From Clostridium sp. CAG:389 (GTDB taxonomy: Bacteria > Bacillota > Clostridia > TANB77 > CAG-508): a stretch of 9,316 nucleotides of DNA. The stretch lies in contig FR901937.1 of the NCBI GenBank assembly GCA_000438255.1, forward strand, positions 1-9,316, given 5' to 3'. Position numbers and translations under genes: made by a program. The notes under the pieces were generated by a model. It ran no database searches, was not told the origin of the DNA, and was given only the letters and a program-made list of their open reading frames with translations. Positions 1 to 5,654 of this stretch are shown here, in pieces. How positions within the stretch are numbered: the stretch's first letter is position 1; each line of letters starts with the position of its first letter.

Positions 1-47
1 TTGAAAAAATTTTGGATGACGATGAGCGTAGCGAAAGGAAGAGAATT

Positions 48-1373
48 ATGGCAAAACCAATAGTAGCAATAATAGGAAAGCCAAATGTAGGAAAATCAAC
101 ATTTTTCAACTATTTGGCAGGAAGCAGAATATCAATAGTACAAGACACACCAGGAGTAACAAGAGACAGAATATATGCAGAAACAAACTGGAGAGGAAGA
201 AAATTCACACTAGTAGACACAGGAGGAATAGAGCCAGAATCAGAAGACATCATCTTATCACAAATGAGAGAACAAGCAAATCTAGCAATATCAATGGCAG
301 ATGTAATAATATTCCTAACAGACATAAAACAAGGAGTAACAGCAGCAGACAGAGAAATATCATTAATGCTAAAAAAATCAGGAAAACCAATAGTATTAGT
401 CTGCAACAAAGCAGATAACTATGAAAAAGATAGACAAGACGCATATGAATTTTACAATTTAGGCTTAGGAGACCCATATCCAATATCAGCATCAAATGCA
501 CTAGGAATAGGAGATGTACTTGACGCAATATACGAGCACTTTCCAGAAAAAGACGAATCAGAAGATGATGATGAAACAATCAAAGTTGCAGTAATAGGAA
601 AACCAAATGTAGGAAAATCATCTTTAATAAACAAAATTCTAGGAGAAAAAAGAACAATAGTAAGTAACATTGCAGGAACTACAAGAGATGCAATAGACAC
701 ACCATTTGAAAATGAACATGGTAAATATGTTTTAATAGATACAGCTGGTATTAGAAAAAAAGCAAAAGTAAATGAAACAATTGAAAAATATAGTGTTCAA
801 AGAAGTTTATTAGCAGTTGAAAGAGCAGATGTATGTTTAATGATGATTGATGCAAATGATGGTGTAACAGACCAAGATGCTAAAATTGCTGGTGAAGCTC
901 ATGAAGCAGGAAAAGGAGTTATTATAGTTGTAAATAAATGGGATGAATATGAGAAAACAACAGGAACTCTTGAAAAATACAAAAAAGAAGTTTACGAAAA
1001 ACTATCATATTTATCATATGCACCAATGATTTTCATATCTGCAAAAACAGGTCAAAGAGTTGATAAATTATTTGATATGATAAATAATGTAGCTCAACAA
1101 AATGCATTAAGAGTATCAACATCAGTATTAAATCAAGTAATAAATGAAGCAATAGCAATTGTTCAACCACCAACAGATAAAGGAAGAAGACTAAAAATTT
1201 ATTATGGAACACAGGCTTCTACAAAGCCACCAACATTTGTAATTTTTGTTAATAATAAAGAACTATTCCATTTTTCTTATCAAAGATATTTGGTAAACCA
1301 AATTAGAAAAGAATTTGGATTAGAAGGAACACCAGTTAGAATTATTGTTAGAGAAAAAGGTGAAAAAGAATAA
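48..1373 (+). CDS. der: Ribosome biogenesis GTPase Der (EngA)
   Basis: Der is a cytoplasmic GTPase with two tandem G domains that helps mature the 50S ribosomal subunit. From the ATG at 48 the protein has 441 residues, the usual family length. G domain 1 has the P-loop GKPNVGKST at residues 10-18, DTGG at 57-60 and NKAD at 120-123. An acidic linker rich in Asp and Glu (about residues 170-180) leads to G domain 2, with GKPNVGKSS at 184-192, DTAGI at 231-235 and NKWD at 296-299. A C-terminal KH-like domain occupies roughly residues 355-441. The frame is open upstream to a TTG at 12, but AAAGGAAGAG at 34-43 is well placed for the ATG at 48, where the family's usual N-terminus begins. It is the first complete gene of a plus-strand run continuing into plsY and gpsA. 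Codon use changes sharply near the end of G domain 1 (see findings). Confidence 0.97.
   Translation: MAKPIVAIIGKPNVGKSTFFNYLAGSRISIVQDTPGVTRDRIYAETNWRGRKFTLVDTGGIEPESEDIILSQMREQANLAISMADVIIFLTDIKQGVTAADREISLMLKKSGKPIVLVCNKADNYEKDRQDAYEFYNLGLGDPYPISASNALGIGDVLDAIYEHFPEKDESEDDDETIKVAVIGKPNVGKSSLINKILGEKRTIVSNIAGTTRDAIDTPFENEHGKYVLIDTAGIRKKAKVNETIEKYSVQRSLLAVERADVCLMMIDANDGVTDQDAKIAGEAHEAGKGVIIVVNKWDEYEKTTGTLEKYKKEVYEKLSYLSYAPMIFISAKTGQRVDKLFDMINNVAQQNALRVSTSVLNQVINEAIAIVQPPTDKGRRLKIYYGTQASTKPPTFVIFVNNKELFHFSYQRYLVNQIRKEFGLEGTPVRIIVREKGEKE
70..620 (+). repeat. Internal direct repeat in der
   Basis: A 29-bp block at 70-98 recurs at 592-620 with one mismatch. Both copies encode the P-loop of a G domain. 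Protein-level conservation explains part of this, but codon choice is also almost identical in the two copies. Confidence 0.8.
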
Positions 1374-1378
1374 TGTTA

Positions 1379-1416
1379 TTTTTGAGATGACTTTTTATAA
1401 GGTGTTGTCTTAAAAA
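1379..1416 (+). other. Intergenic inverted repeat between der and plsY
   Basis: Arms at 1379-1391 and 1404-1416 can form a 13-pair stem with a 12-base loop in the plus-strand transcript. Three of the pairs are G-U, so the structure fits the plus-strand RNA better than the minus-strand RNA. There is no T-run after it, so it does not look like an intrinsic terminator. It might be an RNA processing or stability element, but it could also be chance in AT-rich sequence. Confidence 0.35.
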
Positions 1417-1452
1417 TGAATATTAATAAGTGAAAGAAAGAAGGTATAAAAA

Positions 1453-2100
1453 ATGGCAGTATATATTATAGTAGCGGTAATAGCGTATTTAATAGGTAGC
1501 GTAAATTTTTCAGTGTTAATAAGTAAAAAAATGGCAGGATTTGATGTAAGAGAAAAGGGAAGTGGAAATGCAGGAACAACAAACATGTTACGTTCAGTTG
1601 GAAAAAAAGCGGCAGCCATCACTTTAATATGTGATATATTAAAAGGGGTTATATCTATTGCAATTGCAATAATTGTAGGAAGTATAGTAAAAAATTTAGA
1701 CAAAGAGTTACTTTTACAAATAGCAGGAATTGCAGTTGTTTTAGGACATACATTTCCAATATTTTTTGGATTTAAAGGTGGAAAAGGTGTGGCAACATCT
1801 CTTGGAGTTTTACTTATGAGTAATTGGCAAATAGGATTAATTTGTCTAGTATTTGCAATTGTTTTAATGGCGTTAACAAGAATGGTTTCATTAGGTTCAT
1901 GTGCAGCAGCTGTTTTATTCCCTGTTTTGACATTATTTATAAATCAACATTATACAGTTTTAACAGATGGAAAAAATGGTAGAGTATATTTTGTTTATAG
2001 TGTAATATTAGCTATAATTGTTTTATATAATCATAGAAGTAATATAAAAAGAATTTTAAATGGAACAGAAAACAAATTGAGTTTTAAAGGAACAAAATAA
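1453..2100 (+). CDS. plsY: Glycerol-3-phosphate acyltransferase PlsY
   Basis: PlsY is the integral membrane enzyme that transfers the acyl group from acyl-phosphate to glycerol-3-phosphate, giving lysophosphatidic acid, the first step of phospholipid synthesis. The 215-residue product is hydrophobic with several membrane segments (about 4-23, 53-80, 87-106, 125-165 and 178-193). All three family motifs are visible: GSGNAGTTN at 36-44, GHTFPIFFGFKGGKGVAT at 98-115, and YNHRSNIKRILNGTE at 192-206. The start is supported by AGAAAGAAGG at 1435-1444, eight bases before the ATG. It lies 79 bp after der and 58 bp before gpsA, whose product supplies its glycerol-3-phosphate substrate, so co-transcription makes functional sense. 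Confidence 0.97.
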   Translation: MAVYIIVAVIAYLIGSVNFSVLISKKMAGFDVREKGSGNAGTTNMLRSVGKKAAAITLICDILKGVISIAIAIIVGSIVKNLDKELLLQIAGIAVVLGHTFPIFFGFKGGKGVATSLGVLLMSNWQIGLICLVFAIVLMALTRMVSLGSCAAAVLFPVLTLFINQHYTVLTDGKNGRVYFVYSVILAIIVLYNHRSNIKRILNGTENKLSFKGTK

Positions 2101-2105
2101 TTTAA

Positions 2106-2132
2106 CAATGTCCCCATTGATTATTCACATTG
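2106..2132 (+). other. Short overlapping inverted repeats between plsY and gpsA
   Basis: CAATG at 2106-2110 can pair with CATTG at 2115-2119, and the overlapping CAATGT at 2106-2111 can instead pair with ACATTG at 2127-2132. The two pairings exclude each other. They lie just upstream of the gpsA ribosome binding site at 2145-2151. The stems are short and may be chance. Confidence 0.2.
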
Positions 2133-2158
2133 GACGAAAAAACAAAGGAGGAAAATTT

Positions 2159-3139
2159 ATGAATATTGCAATAATAGGTAGTGGAAGCTGGGGAGTAGCG
2201 TTAGCTGTACATCTAGCTAGTATAGGAAATAATGTTAAAATATGGTCTTTTATGGAAGAAGAAAGAGATTTACTAAATAATGAAAGGAAATGCAAGTTTT
2301 TACCAGAGATAACATTACCAGAAAATATTTATTGTTCAACAGACTTTGAAGAGGTAATGAAAGATGCTGAGATGATTTTACATGTTACACCTTCAAAATT
2401 CACAAGAAGTACATTTAAACAGTATAAACAATTTGTAGGAAATACACCAATAATAATATGCTCAAAGGGATTTGAAAAAGAAACATTAGAGACATTAGAT
2501 GAGGTTATTTTAGAAGAAATGCCAACAGCTAAGATTGGTGTGCTATCAGGACCAAGTCATGCAGAAGAAGTCTCAATTGCGATACCTACTGCATTAGTTA
2601 TTGCTTCAAAGCATCAAAATATATTAAAAAATGTTCAAGATGCATTTATGTCAGAAAAAATGAGAATATATACTTCAAATGATGTAAAGGGAGTAGAACT
2701 TGGTGGAGCATTAAAAAATATAATTGCTTTTTGCGCAGGTGCGGCTGCTGGAATAGGCCTTGGTGATAATAGCTTTGCAGCATTAATAACAAGAGGTTTA
2801 AAAGAGATTGTTAGATTGGGTGTAGAGCTAGGTGGAAAAGAAGAAACTTTTTATGGTTTAAGTGGTTTAGGAGACTTGATAGTAACTTGTTTAAGTGAAC
2901 ATAGCAGAAATAGAAAAGCGGGTTATTTAATAGGTCAGGGAAAAACACTTGAAGAAACTAAAAAAGAAGTTGGAATGGTAATTGAGAGTGTTGATAATAT
3001 TGAGGTTGCTTATGAACTTGGAAAATTACATAATATTGAAATGCCAATAGTTGAGACTGTTTATAAAGTTTTATATGAAAATCTTGATCCACAAGAGGCT
3101 GTTAAAACTTTGATGACAAGAGATAAAAAAATGGAATAA
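2159..3139 (+). CDS. gpsA: NAD(P)-dependent glycerol-3-phosphate dehydrogenase
   Basis: GpsA is a cytoplasmic enzyme that reduces dihydroxyacetone phosphate to sn-glycerol-3-phosphate, linking glycolysis to phospholipid synthesis. The 326-residue product has the N-terminal Rossmann motif GSGSWGVALA at 7-16, Lys103 in CSKGF, GPSHAEEV at 131-138, the conserved lysine in GALKN (Lys186), GLSGLGDLIVTC at 233-244 and the basic SRNRKAG at 249-255. The stretch usually close to VEGV reads IESV at 275-278, a small departure in a conserved region. The frame is open from 2108, but AAAGGAGG at 2144-2151, seven bases before the ATG at 2159, and the family N-terminus right before the Rossmann strand decide the start. 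It follows plsY on the same strand. Confidence 0.97.
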   Translation: MNIAIIGSGSWGVALAVHLASIGNNVKIWSFMEEERDLLNNERKCKFLPEITLPENIYCSTDFEEVMKDAEMILHVTPSKFTRSTFKQYKQFVGNTPIIICSKGFEKETLETLDEVILEEMPTAKIGVLSGPSHAEEVSIAIPTALVIASKHQNILKNVQDAFMSEKMRIYTSNDVKGVELGGALKNIIAFCAGAAAGIGLGDNSFAALITRGLKEIVRLGVELGGKEETFYGLSGLGDLIVTCLSEHSRNRKAGYLIGQGKTLEETKKEVGMVIESVDNIEVAYELGKLHNIEMPIVETVYKVLYENLDPQEAVKTLMTRDKKME

Positions 3140-3259
3140 AATTTTCAGAATAAAAATTAAAAAAAAAAGGAATAATATTTATAAAAAAGCTATCAAATAT
3201 GTAAAAAAATCATAATATAAAAAAATATATAAATTGATAACTTGAATGGAGGAATAAAA

Positions 3260-3796
3260 ATGGAATTTTTTGATAAATTAGGTAAAAAAGCAAGTGAAGC
3301 ATACAAAGTAACAGCAGATAAGACAGGAAAATTAGCTAAGGAAGCTAAATTAAGAATGAAGATTGCTGATTTAAAATCACAAATAAATGAAATATATAAA
3401 GAAATAGGAGAGACTGTTTATCAAAAACATACAAGAGAAGGAAAATACGAAATAGAAAAAGAAGTAGAAGAAAAATGCACAAAGATAGATGTTTTAAGTG
3501 ATGAAATAGAGTCAAATTTAAAACAATGTTTAGAACTAAAAGATAAAAGACAATGCCCAAGTTGTTTTGCTGAAATAGAAAAAGATGTTAAATTCTGTCC
3601 TAAATGTGGAACAAAACAAGAAGAAATTAAAGAAGAACCAGCAAAAGAAGTAGAAATAATAGAAAATAGTGATTCTAATGAAAATGAACAAACAGAAAGT
3701 GAAGAAAAATCTAATTTAGAGAAAACGGTTACAGTTGAAGCAGATCCTAAATTAGATGATGATAAAACAGTTGAACATGTAAGTGAAGAAGAATAA
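3260..3796 (+). CDS. Coiled-coil zinc-ribbon protein of unknown function
   Basis: The product has 178 residues and is predicted to be soluble. Residues 1-30 are a basic helix (FFDKLGKKASEAYKVTADK), and residues about 30-95 are heptad-like and charged, consistent with a coiled coil. A zinc ribbon follows: CPSC at 99-102 and CPKCG at 113-117, giving four likely zinc ligands (Cys99, 102, 113, 116). Residues 120-178 form an acidic, probably disordered tail. Proteins of this general shape are common in Clostridia but their role is unknown to me. The frame is open from a TTG at 3242, but GGAGG at 3248-3252 places the start at ATG 3260. It lies 120 bp after gpsA with no terminator between them. I saw no convincing -35/-10 pair in that gap, so read-through from gpsA is plausible. 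A strong terminator follows it. Confidence 0.85.
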   Translation: MEFFDKLGKKASEAYKVTADKTGKLAKEAKLRMKIADLKSQINEIYKEIGETVYQKHTREGKYEIEKEVEEKCTKIDVLSDEIESNLKQCLELKDKRQCPSCFAEIEKDVKFCPKCGTKQEEIKEEPAKEVEIIENSDSNENEQTESEEKSNLEKTVTVEADPKLDDDKTVEHVSEEE

Positions 3797-3800
3797 TAAA

Positions 3801-3835
3801 AATGTGCTAGATTTTTAGTCTAGTACATTTTTTTT
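3801..3835. terminator. Bidirectional intrinsic terminator
   Basis: The arms at 3801-3811 and 3819-3829 form an 11-pair stem with one G-U pair and a 7-base loop. On the plus strand it is followed by a T-run (3828-3835), and on the minus strand by a TTTTTATTATT tract (reverse of 3793-3803). It sits between two convergent genes and can end both. The stop codon of the minus-strand gene (3834-3836) lies inside the plus-strand T-run. Confidence 0.9.
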
Positions 3836-4112
3836 AATAAGGATATCTTTCAAATAGATATTTAATTAATTTATCAGCATTTTCATTAGTAACATGAATA
3901 TAAACACCTTTATCCAAAGAAACCCACATCATAATTTTAAAATCATCAATATTATCAGCAAAAATACCAATTATTTCGGCAACTTCAATTGGATTATTAT
4001 ATGAATGTTGCCATGTTAAAACATTATTTATATTAAAAGAAGAGTTATAAAATGAACTTAAAAACTTTTCTAATTCTTTTGAACTATTACTATATAAATT
4101 TACAGAAACCAT
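3834..4112 (-). CDS. Conserved small hypothetical protein
   Basis: This is a 92-residue protein with no function I can assign. It has no signal peptide or membrane segment. It appears to be a compact alpha/beta protein: MVSVNLYSN at the start, WQHSYNNPIEVAEIIG in the middle, then a hydrophobic MMWVSLDKGVYIHV strand pair and a C-terminal helix ending KLIKYLFERYPY. It resembles, from memory, uncharacterised small proteins of Clostridia that end in a similar LFERYPY-like tail; a database search would be needed to confirm. The frame also allows an ATG at 4124, but GGAG at 4119-4122 lies six bases before the ATG at 4112, and the predicted transcription start (about 4126) would leave almost no leader for the upstream ATG. 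It is transcribed alone on the minus strand from its own promoter and shares a bidirectional terminator with the zinc-ribbon gene. Confidence 0.82.
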   Translation of the reverse strand: MVSVNLYSNSSKELEKFLSSFYNSSFNINNVLTWQHSYNNPIEVAEIIGIFADNIDDFKIMMWVSLDKGVYIHVTNENADKLIKYLFERYPY

Positions 4113-4132
4113 ATTTCTCTCCATTTTTTGAT

Positions 4133-4161
4133 ATGATAAGTTATATTAATAATATTGGCAA
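4133..4161 (-). promoter_or_regulatory. Sigma-A promoter of the small hypothetical gene
   Basis: On the minus strand, TTGCCA (4156-4161) and TATCAT (4133-4138) are separated by exactly 17 bases. Each hexamer matches the sigma-A consensus at five of six positions. The predicted start near 4126 gives a leader of about 14 bases before the ATG at 4112. Confidence 0.7.
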
Positions 4162-4177
4162 AACTTAATTTTAAGTT
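4162..4177. promoter_or_regulatory. Palindrome next to the -35, candidate operator
   Basis: AACTTAA at 4162-4168 and TTAAGTT at 4171-4177 are perfect inverted arms around a 2-base centre, immediately upstream of the minus-strand -35. The position fits a binding site for a dimeric regulator, but no regulator gene is nearby. Short AT palindromes can arise by chance. A second, weaker inverted pair (TACTA at 4186-4190, TAGTA at 4196-4200) follows. Confidence 0.35.
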
Positions 4178-4246
4178 CGCATATTTACTACTATTTAGTA
4201 TATTTAATAAAGAAAAAAATATACATAAAAGAAAAAATGGAATAGT

Positions 4247-4277
4247 TTGTAATAAAAAAGCAAATAATAATTATAGT
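4247..4277 (+). promoter_or_regulatory. Weak candidate promoter for the membrane-anchored protein gene
   Basis: TTGTAA at 4247-4252 and TATAGT at 4272-4277 are separated by 19 bases, longer than the ideal 17. It is the best pair I found in the gap at 4125-4303. The terminator at 3801-3835 and the opposite gene in between mean that this gene needs its own promoter. Confidence 0.35.
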
Positions 4278-4290
4278 AAAAAATGTAAAA

Positions 4291-4298
4291 TAGGAGGT
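4291..4298 (+). promoter_or_regulatory. Ribosome binding site deciding a TTG start
   Basis: TAGGAGGT is a near-perfect Shine-Dalgarno sequence five bases before the TTG at 4304. No in-frame ATG lies close by, and the next residues (KKYGKIAYIM) give the expected basic start of a membrane anchor. Confidence 0.8.
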
Positions 4299-4303
4299 TT
4301 GGT

Positions 4304-5230
4304 TTGAAAAAATATGGGAAAATTGCATATATTATGCTTATATTAATAATTTTTATAGCAGGATTTTGCATTTATAAAGTATCAGCAAAAAATAATTCAG
4401 AAGATATAAATGAAAAAACACTAGCAGAAATAAAATATTTAGAAAATGAATTTCAAAATTTATTTAATGAAATTAACAATATAAAATTTGAAAATTATAC
4501 TATTTCAGCTACAAATATAGAAGAAGATAGTGAACAATCGGAATCATCTGGTACTGATTCATCGCAAGATAGTGGTGGAAAATCTAGTGAAGGCTCAGAA
4601 AAAAGCTCATCAGAGACTGAACAAGAGGGACAGACGACAAATAAACAGTATGAATTAAAAAAAGAAGGAATATTAACTCAAAAAGATGAAATCAATTGGA
4701 ATCAAATTAAAAATGATGTTGAAAAAATATATACAGTATTATACTCAACTACAATAGATTTATATCAAGTGGTGGAAAATAAAGAGGACATTACAAACTT
4801 TAATAAGGAATATGATAATTTGACAAAAGCTGTAAAAGATGAAGATAAAAAAGAAACATTAAAAGAACTTTCAGCAGTATATGATTTTTTACCTAAGTTT
4901 GTTGAAAAATGTTCAAAACAGGAAAAAGATAAAGTTGTAATCAAAACAAAGAATTATATTTTTAAGGCATATAGTGTTTTAGATGATGAACAATGGGAAG
5001 ATATCAATAATAATGTAAACCTAGCACAACAAGAATTTATAAAGATTGTAACAGATATAAGTAATAAAGAAAATGATAAAAAATATGAATCAAATCAAGA
5101 TGGTAGTAAATACAACATAAATAAAGCATATATAATGATTAATGAACTTAAAAATTCAGTAAATTTAAAAGATAATGAAGTTTTTTTAATAAAATATAAA
5201 AATTTACTGGAAGAATTAGAAAATGTGTGA
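4304..5230 (+). CDS. Membrane-anchored protein of unknown function
   Basis: The product has 308 residues. Residues 1-7 are basic and 8-28 form one hydrophobic segment, giving an N-terminal anchor or uncleaved signal with the rest probably outside the cell. Cys22 is preceded by Gly-Phe, which does not fit a lipobox. Residues about 35-62 are helical, 72-113 are a Ser/Glu/Gln/Gly-rich flexible linker, and 125-308 are predicted to be almost all helix. Two Trp-containing stretches (around W132 and W231) occupy similar places in what may be two related helical halves. The start is TTG at 4304, decided by TAGGAGGT at 4291-4298 five bases upstream; the nearby ATG at 4314 is out of frame. I do not recognise a characterised family. 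The gene's TGA stop forms part of the rnpB promoter, and rnpB begins about ten bases later. Confidence 0.85.
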   Translation: MKKYGKIAYIMLILIIFIAGFCIYKVSAKNNSEDINEKTLAEIKYLENEFQNLFNEINNIKFENYTISATNIEEDSEQSESSGTDSSQDSGGKSSEGSEKSSSETEQEGQTTNKQYELKKEGILTQKDEINWNQIKNDVEKIYTVLYSTTIDLYQVVENKEDITNFNKEYDNLTKAVKDEDKKETLKELSAVYDFLPKFVEKCSKQEKDKVVIKTKNYIFKAYSVLDDEQWEDINNNVNLAQQEFIKIVTDISNKENDKKYESNQDGSKYNINKAYIMINELKNSVNLKDNEVFLIKYKNLLEELENV

Positions 5231-5236
5231 TATAAT
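5228..5236 (+). promoter_or_regulatory. Extended -10 promoter of rnpB
   Basis: TGATATAAT matches the extended -10 consensus TGnTATAAT exactly. The TG is part of the TGA stop codon of the upstream gene. There is no good -35 at 17 bases; TTTACT at 5203-5208 is too far away (22 bases). Extended -10 promoters can work without a -35. Transcription would begin about 5241-5243, which matches the 5' edge of the RNase P RNA. Confidence 0.75.
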
Positions 5237-5240
5237 CATC

Positions 5241-5647
5241 AAAGAGTAAATTGAATAGTCGCTGGTAACTTCCGAAAGGAACTACGAGAGGAAAGTCCGG
5301 GCTCCATAGAGCAATGATGCTAGATAACGTCTAGTAGGGGTGACCCTAAGGAAAGTGCAACAGAAAATAACCGCCTCTTTAATAGTTTGGCTATGCCATT
5401 CTTATTATGTTCGAGGGAGAAATCCTGATGTTCGCTAAGAGGTAAGGATGAAAAGGCGAGGTAAGAGCTCACCGGTTCTATGGTGACATAGAATGCTGTG
5501 TAAACCCCATCTGGAGCAACACCTAACAAAGAAGATTAAGCCTGCTCGGCACCTTCTTGACTTGCGTGGCTTGAGACATATAGCAATATATGCCCTAGAT
5601 AAATGACTATTTTTGAAGACAGAACCCGGCTTACAGATTTACTCTTT
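5241..5647 (+). ncRNA. rnpB: RNase P RNA, probably type A
   Basis: This is the catalytic RNA of RNase P, which removes 5' leaders from precursor tRNAs. Conserved blocks are clear: GAGGAAAGTCCGGGCTCC at 5288-5305, the GAGGTAAGAGCTCACCGG block near 5458-5475, TAAACCCCATCTGGAGCAA near 5501-5519, and AGACAGAACCCGGCTTACAG near 5617-5636. Helix P1 pairs 5241-5251 with 5637-5647 over 11 bases, and P2 pairs 5254-5260 with 5605-5611 over seven. Hairpins with GNRA loops include TTCC-GAAA-GGAA at 5270-5281, AGGG-GTGA-CCCT near 5336-5347, TTCTATG-GTGA-CATAGAA, and CATATA-GCAA-TATATG (P18). The P15-P17 region is reduced and does not show the usual GGT of L15 (see findings). The class is judged from the overall pattern. 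Termination may occur at the T-run 5645-5650, directly after P1. Confidence 0.96.
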
Positions 5648-5654
5648 TTTATAA

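Noticed and set aside
12..47. TTG at 12 as the der start, adding 12 residues
   Set aside because: The extra residues are highly charged and unlike Der N-termini, and the ribosome binding site at 34-43 serves the ATG at 48.
1..63. Open frame in frame 1 from the window edge to a TAG at 61-63, possibly the tail of an upstream gene
   Set aside because: Only 20 residues are visible, they match no family I know, and they would overlap der by 16 bases. Too little to call a gene.
110..700. Long minus-strand open frames inside der
   Set aside because: They mirror the T-poor codon bias of the sense strand, which removes minus-strand stop codons. No start signal or family likeness.
3140..3259. Promoter between gpsA and the zinc-ribbon gene
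   Set aside because: There are several TATA-like tracts but no acceptable -35 at a suitable distance, so none can be told from background A/T runs.
4304..4370. Lipoprotein signal for the protein starting at 4304
   Set aside because: Cys22 is preceded by Ala-Gly-Phe, and Phe at -1 does not fit the lipobox, so a plain membrane anchor is more likely.
5320..5529. Minus-strand 69-codon open frame inside rnpB
   Set aside because: It lies wholly within the RNase P RNA, whose conserved structure explains the sequence.
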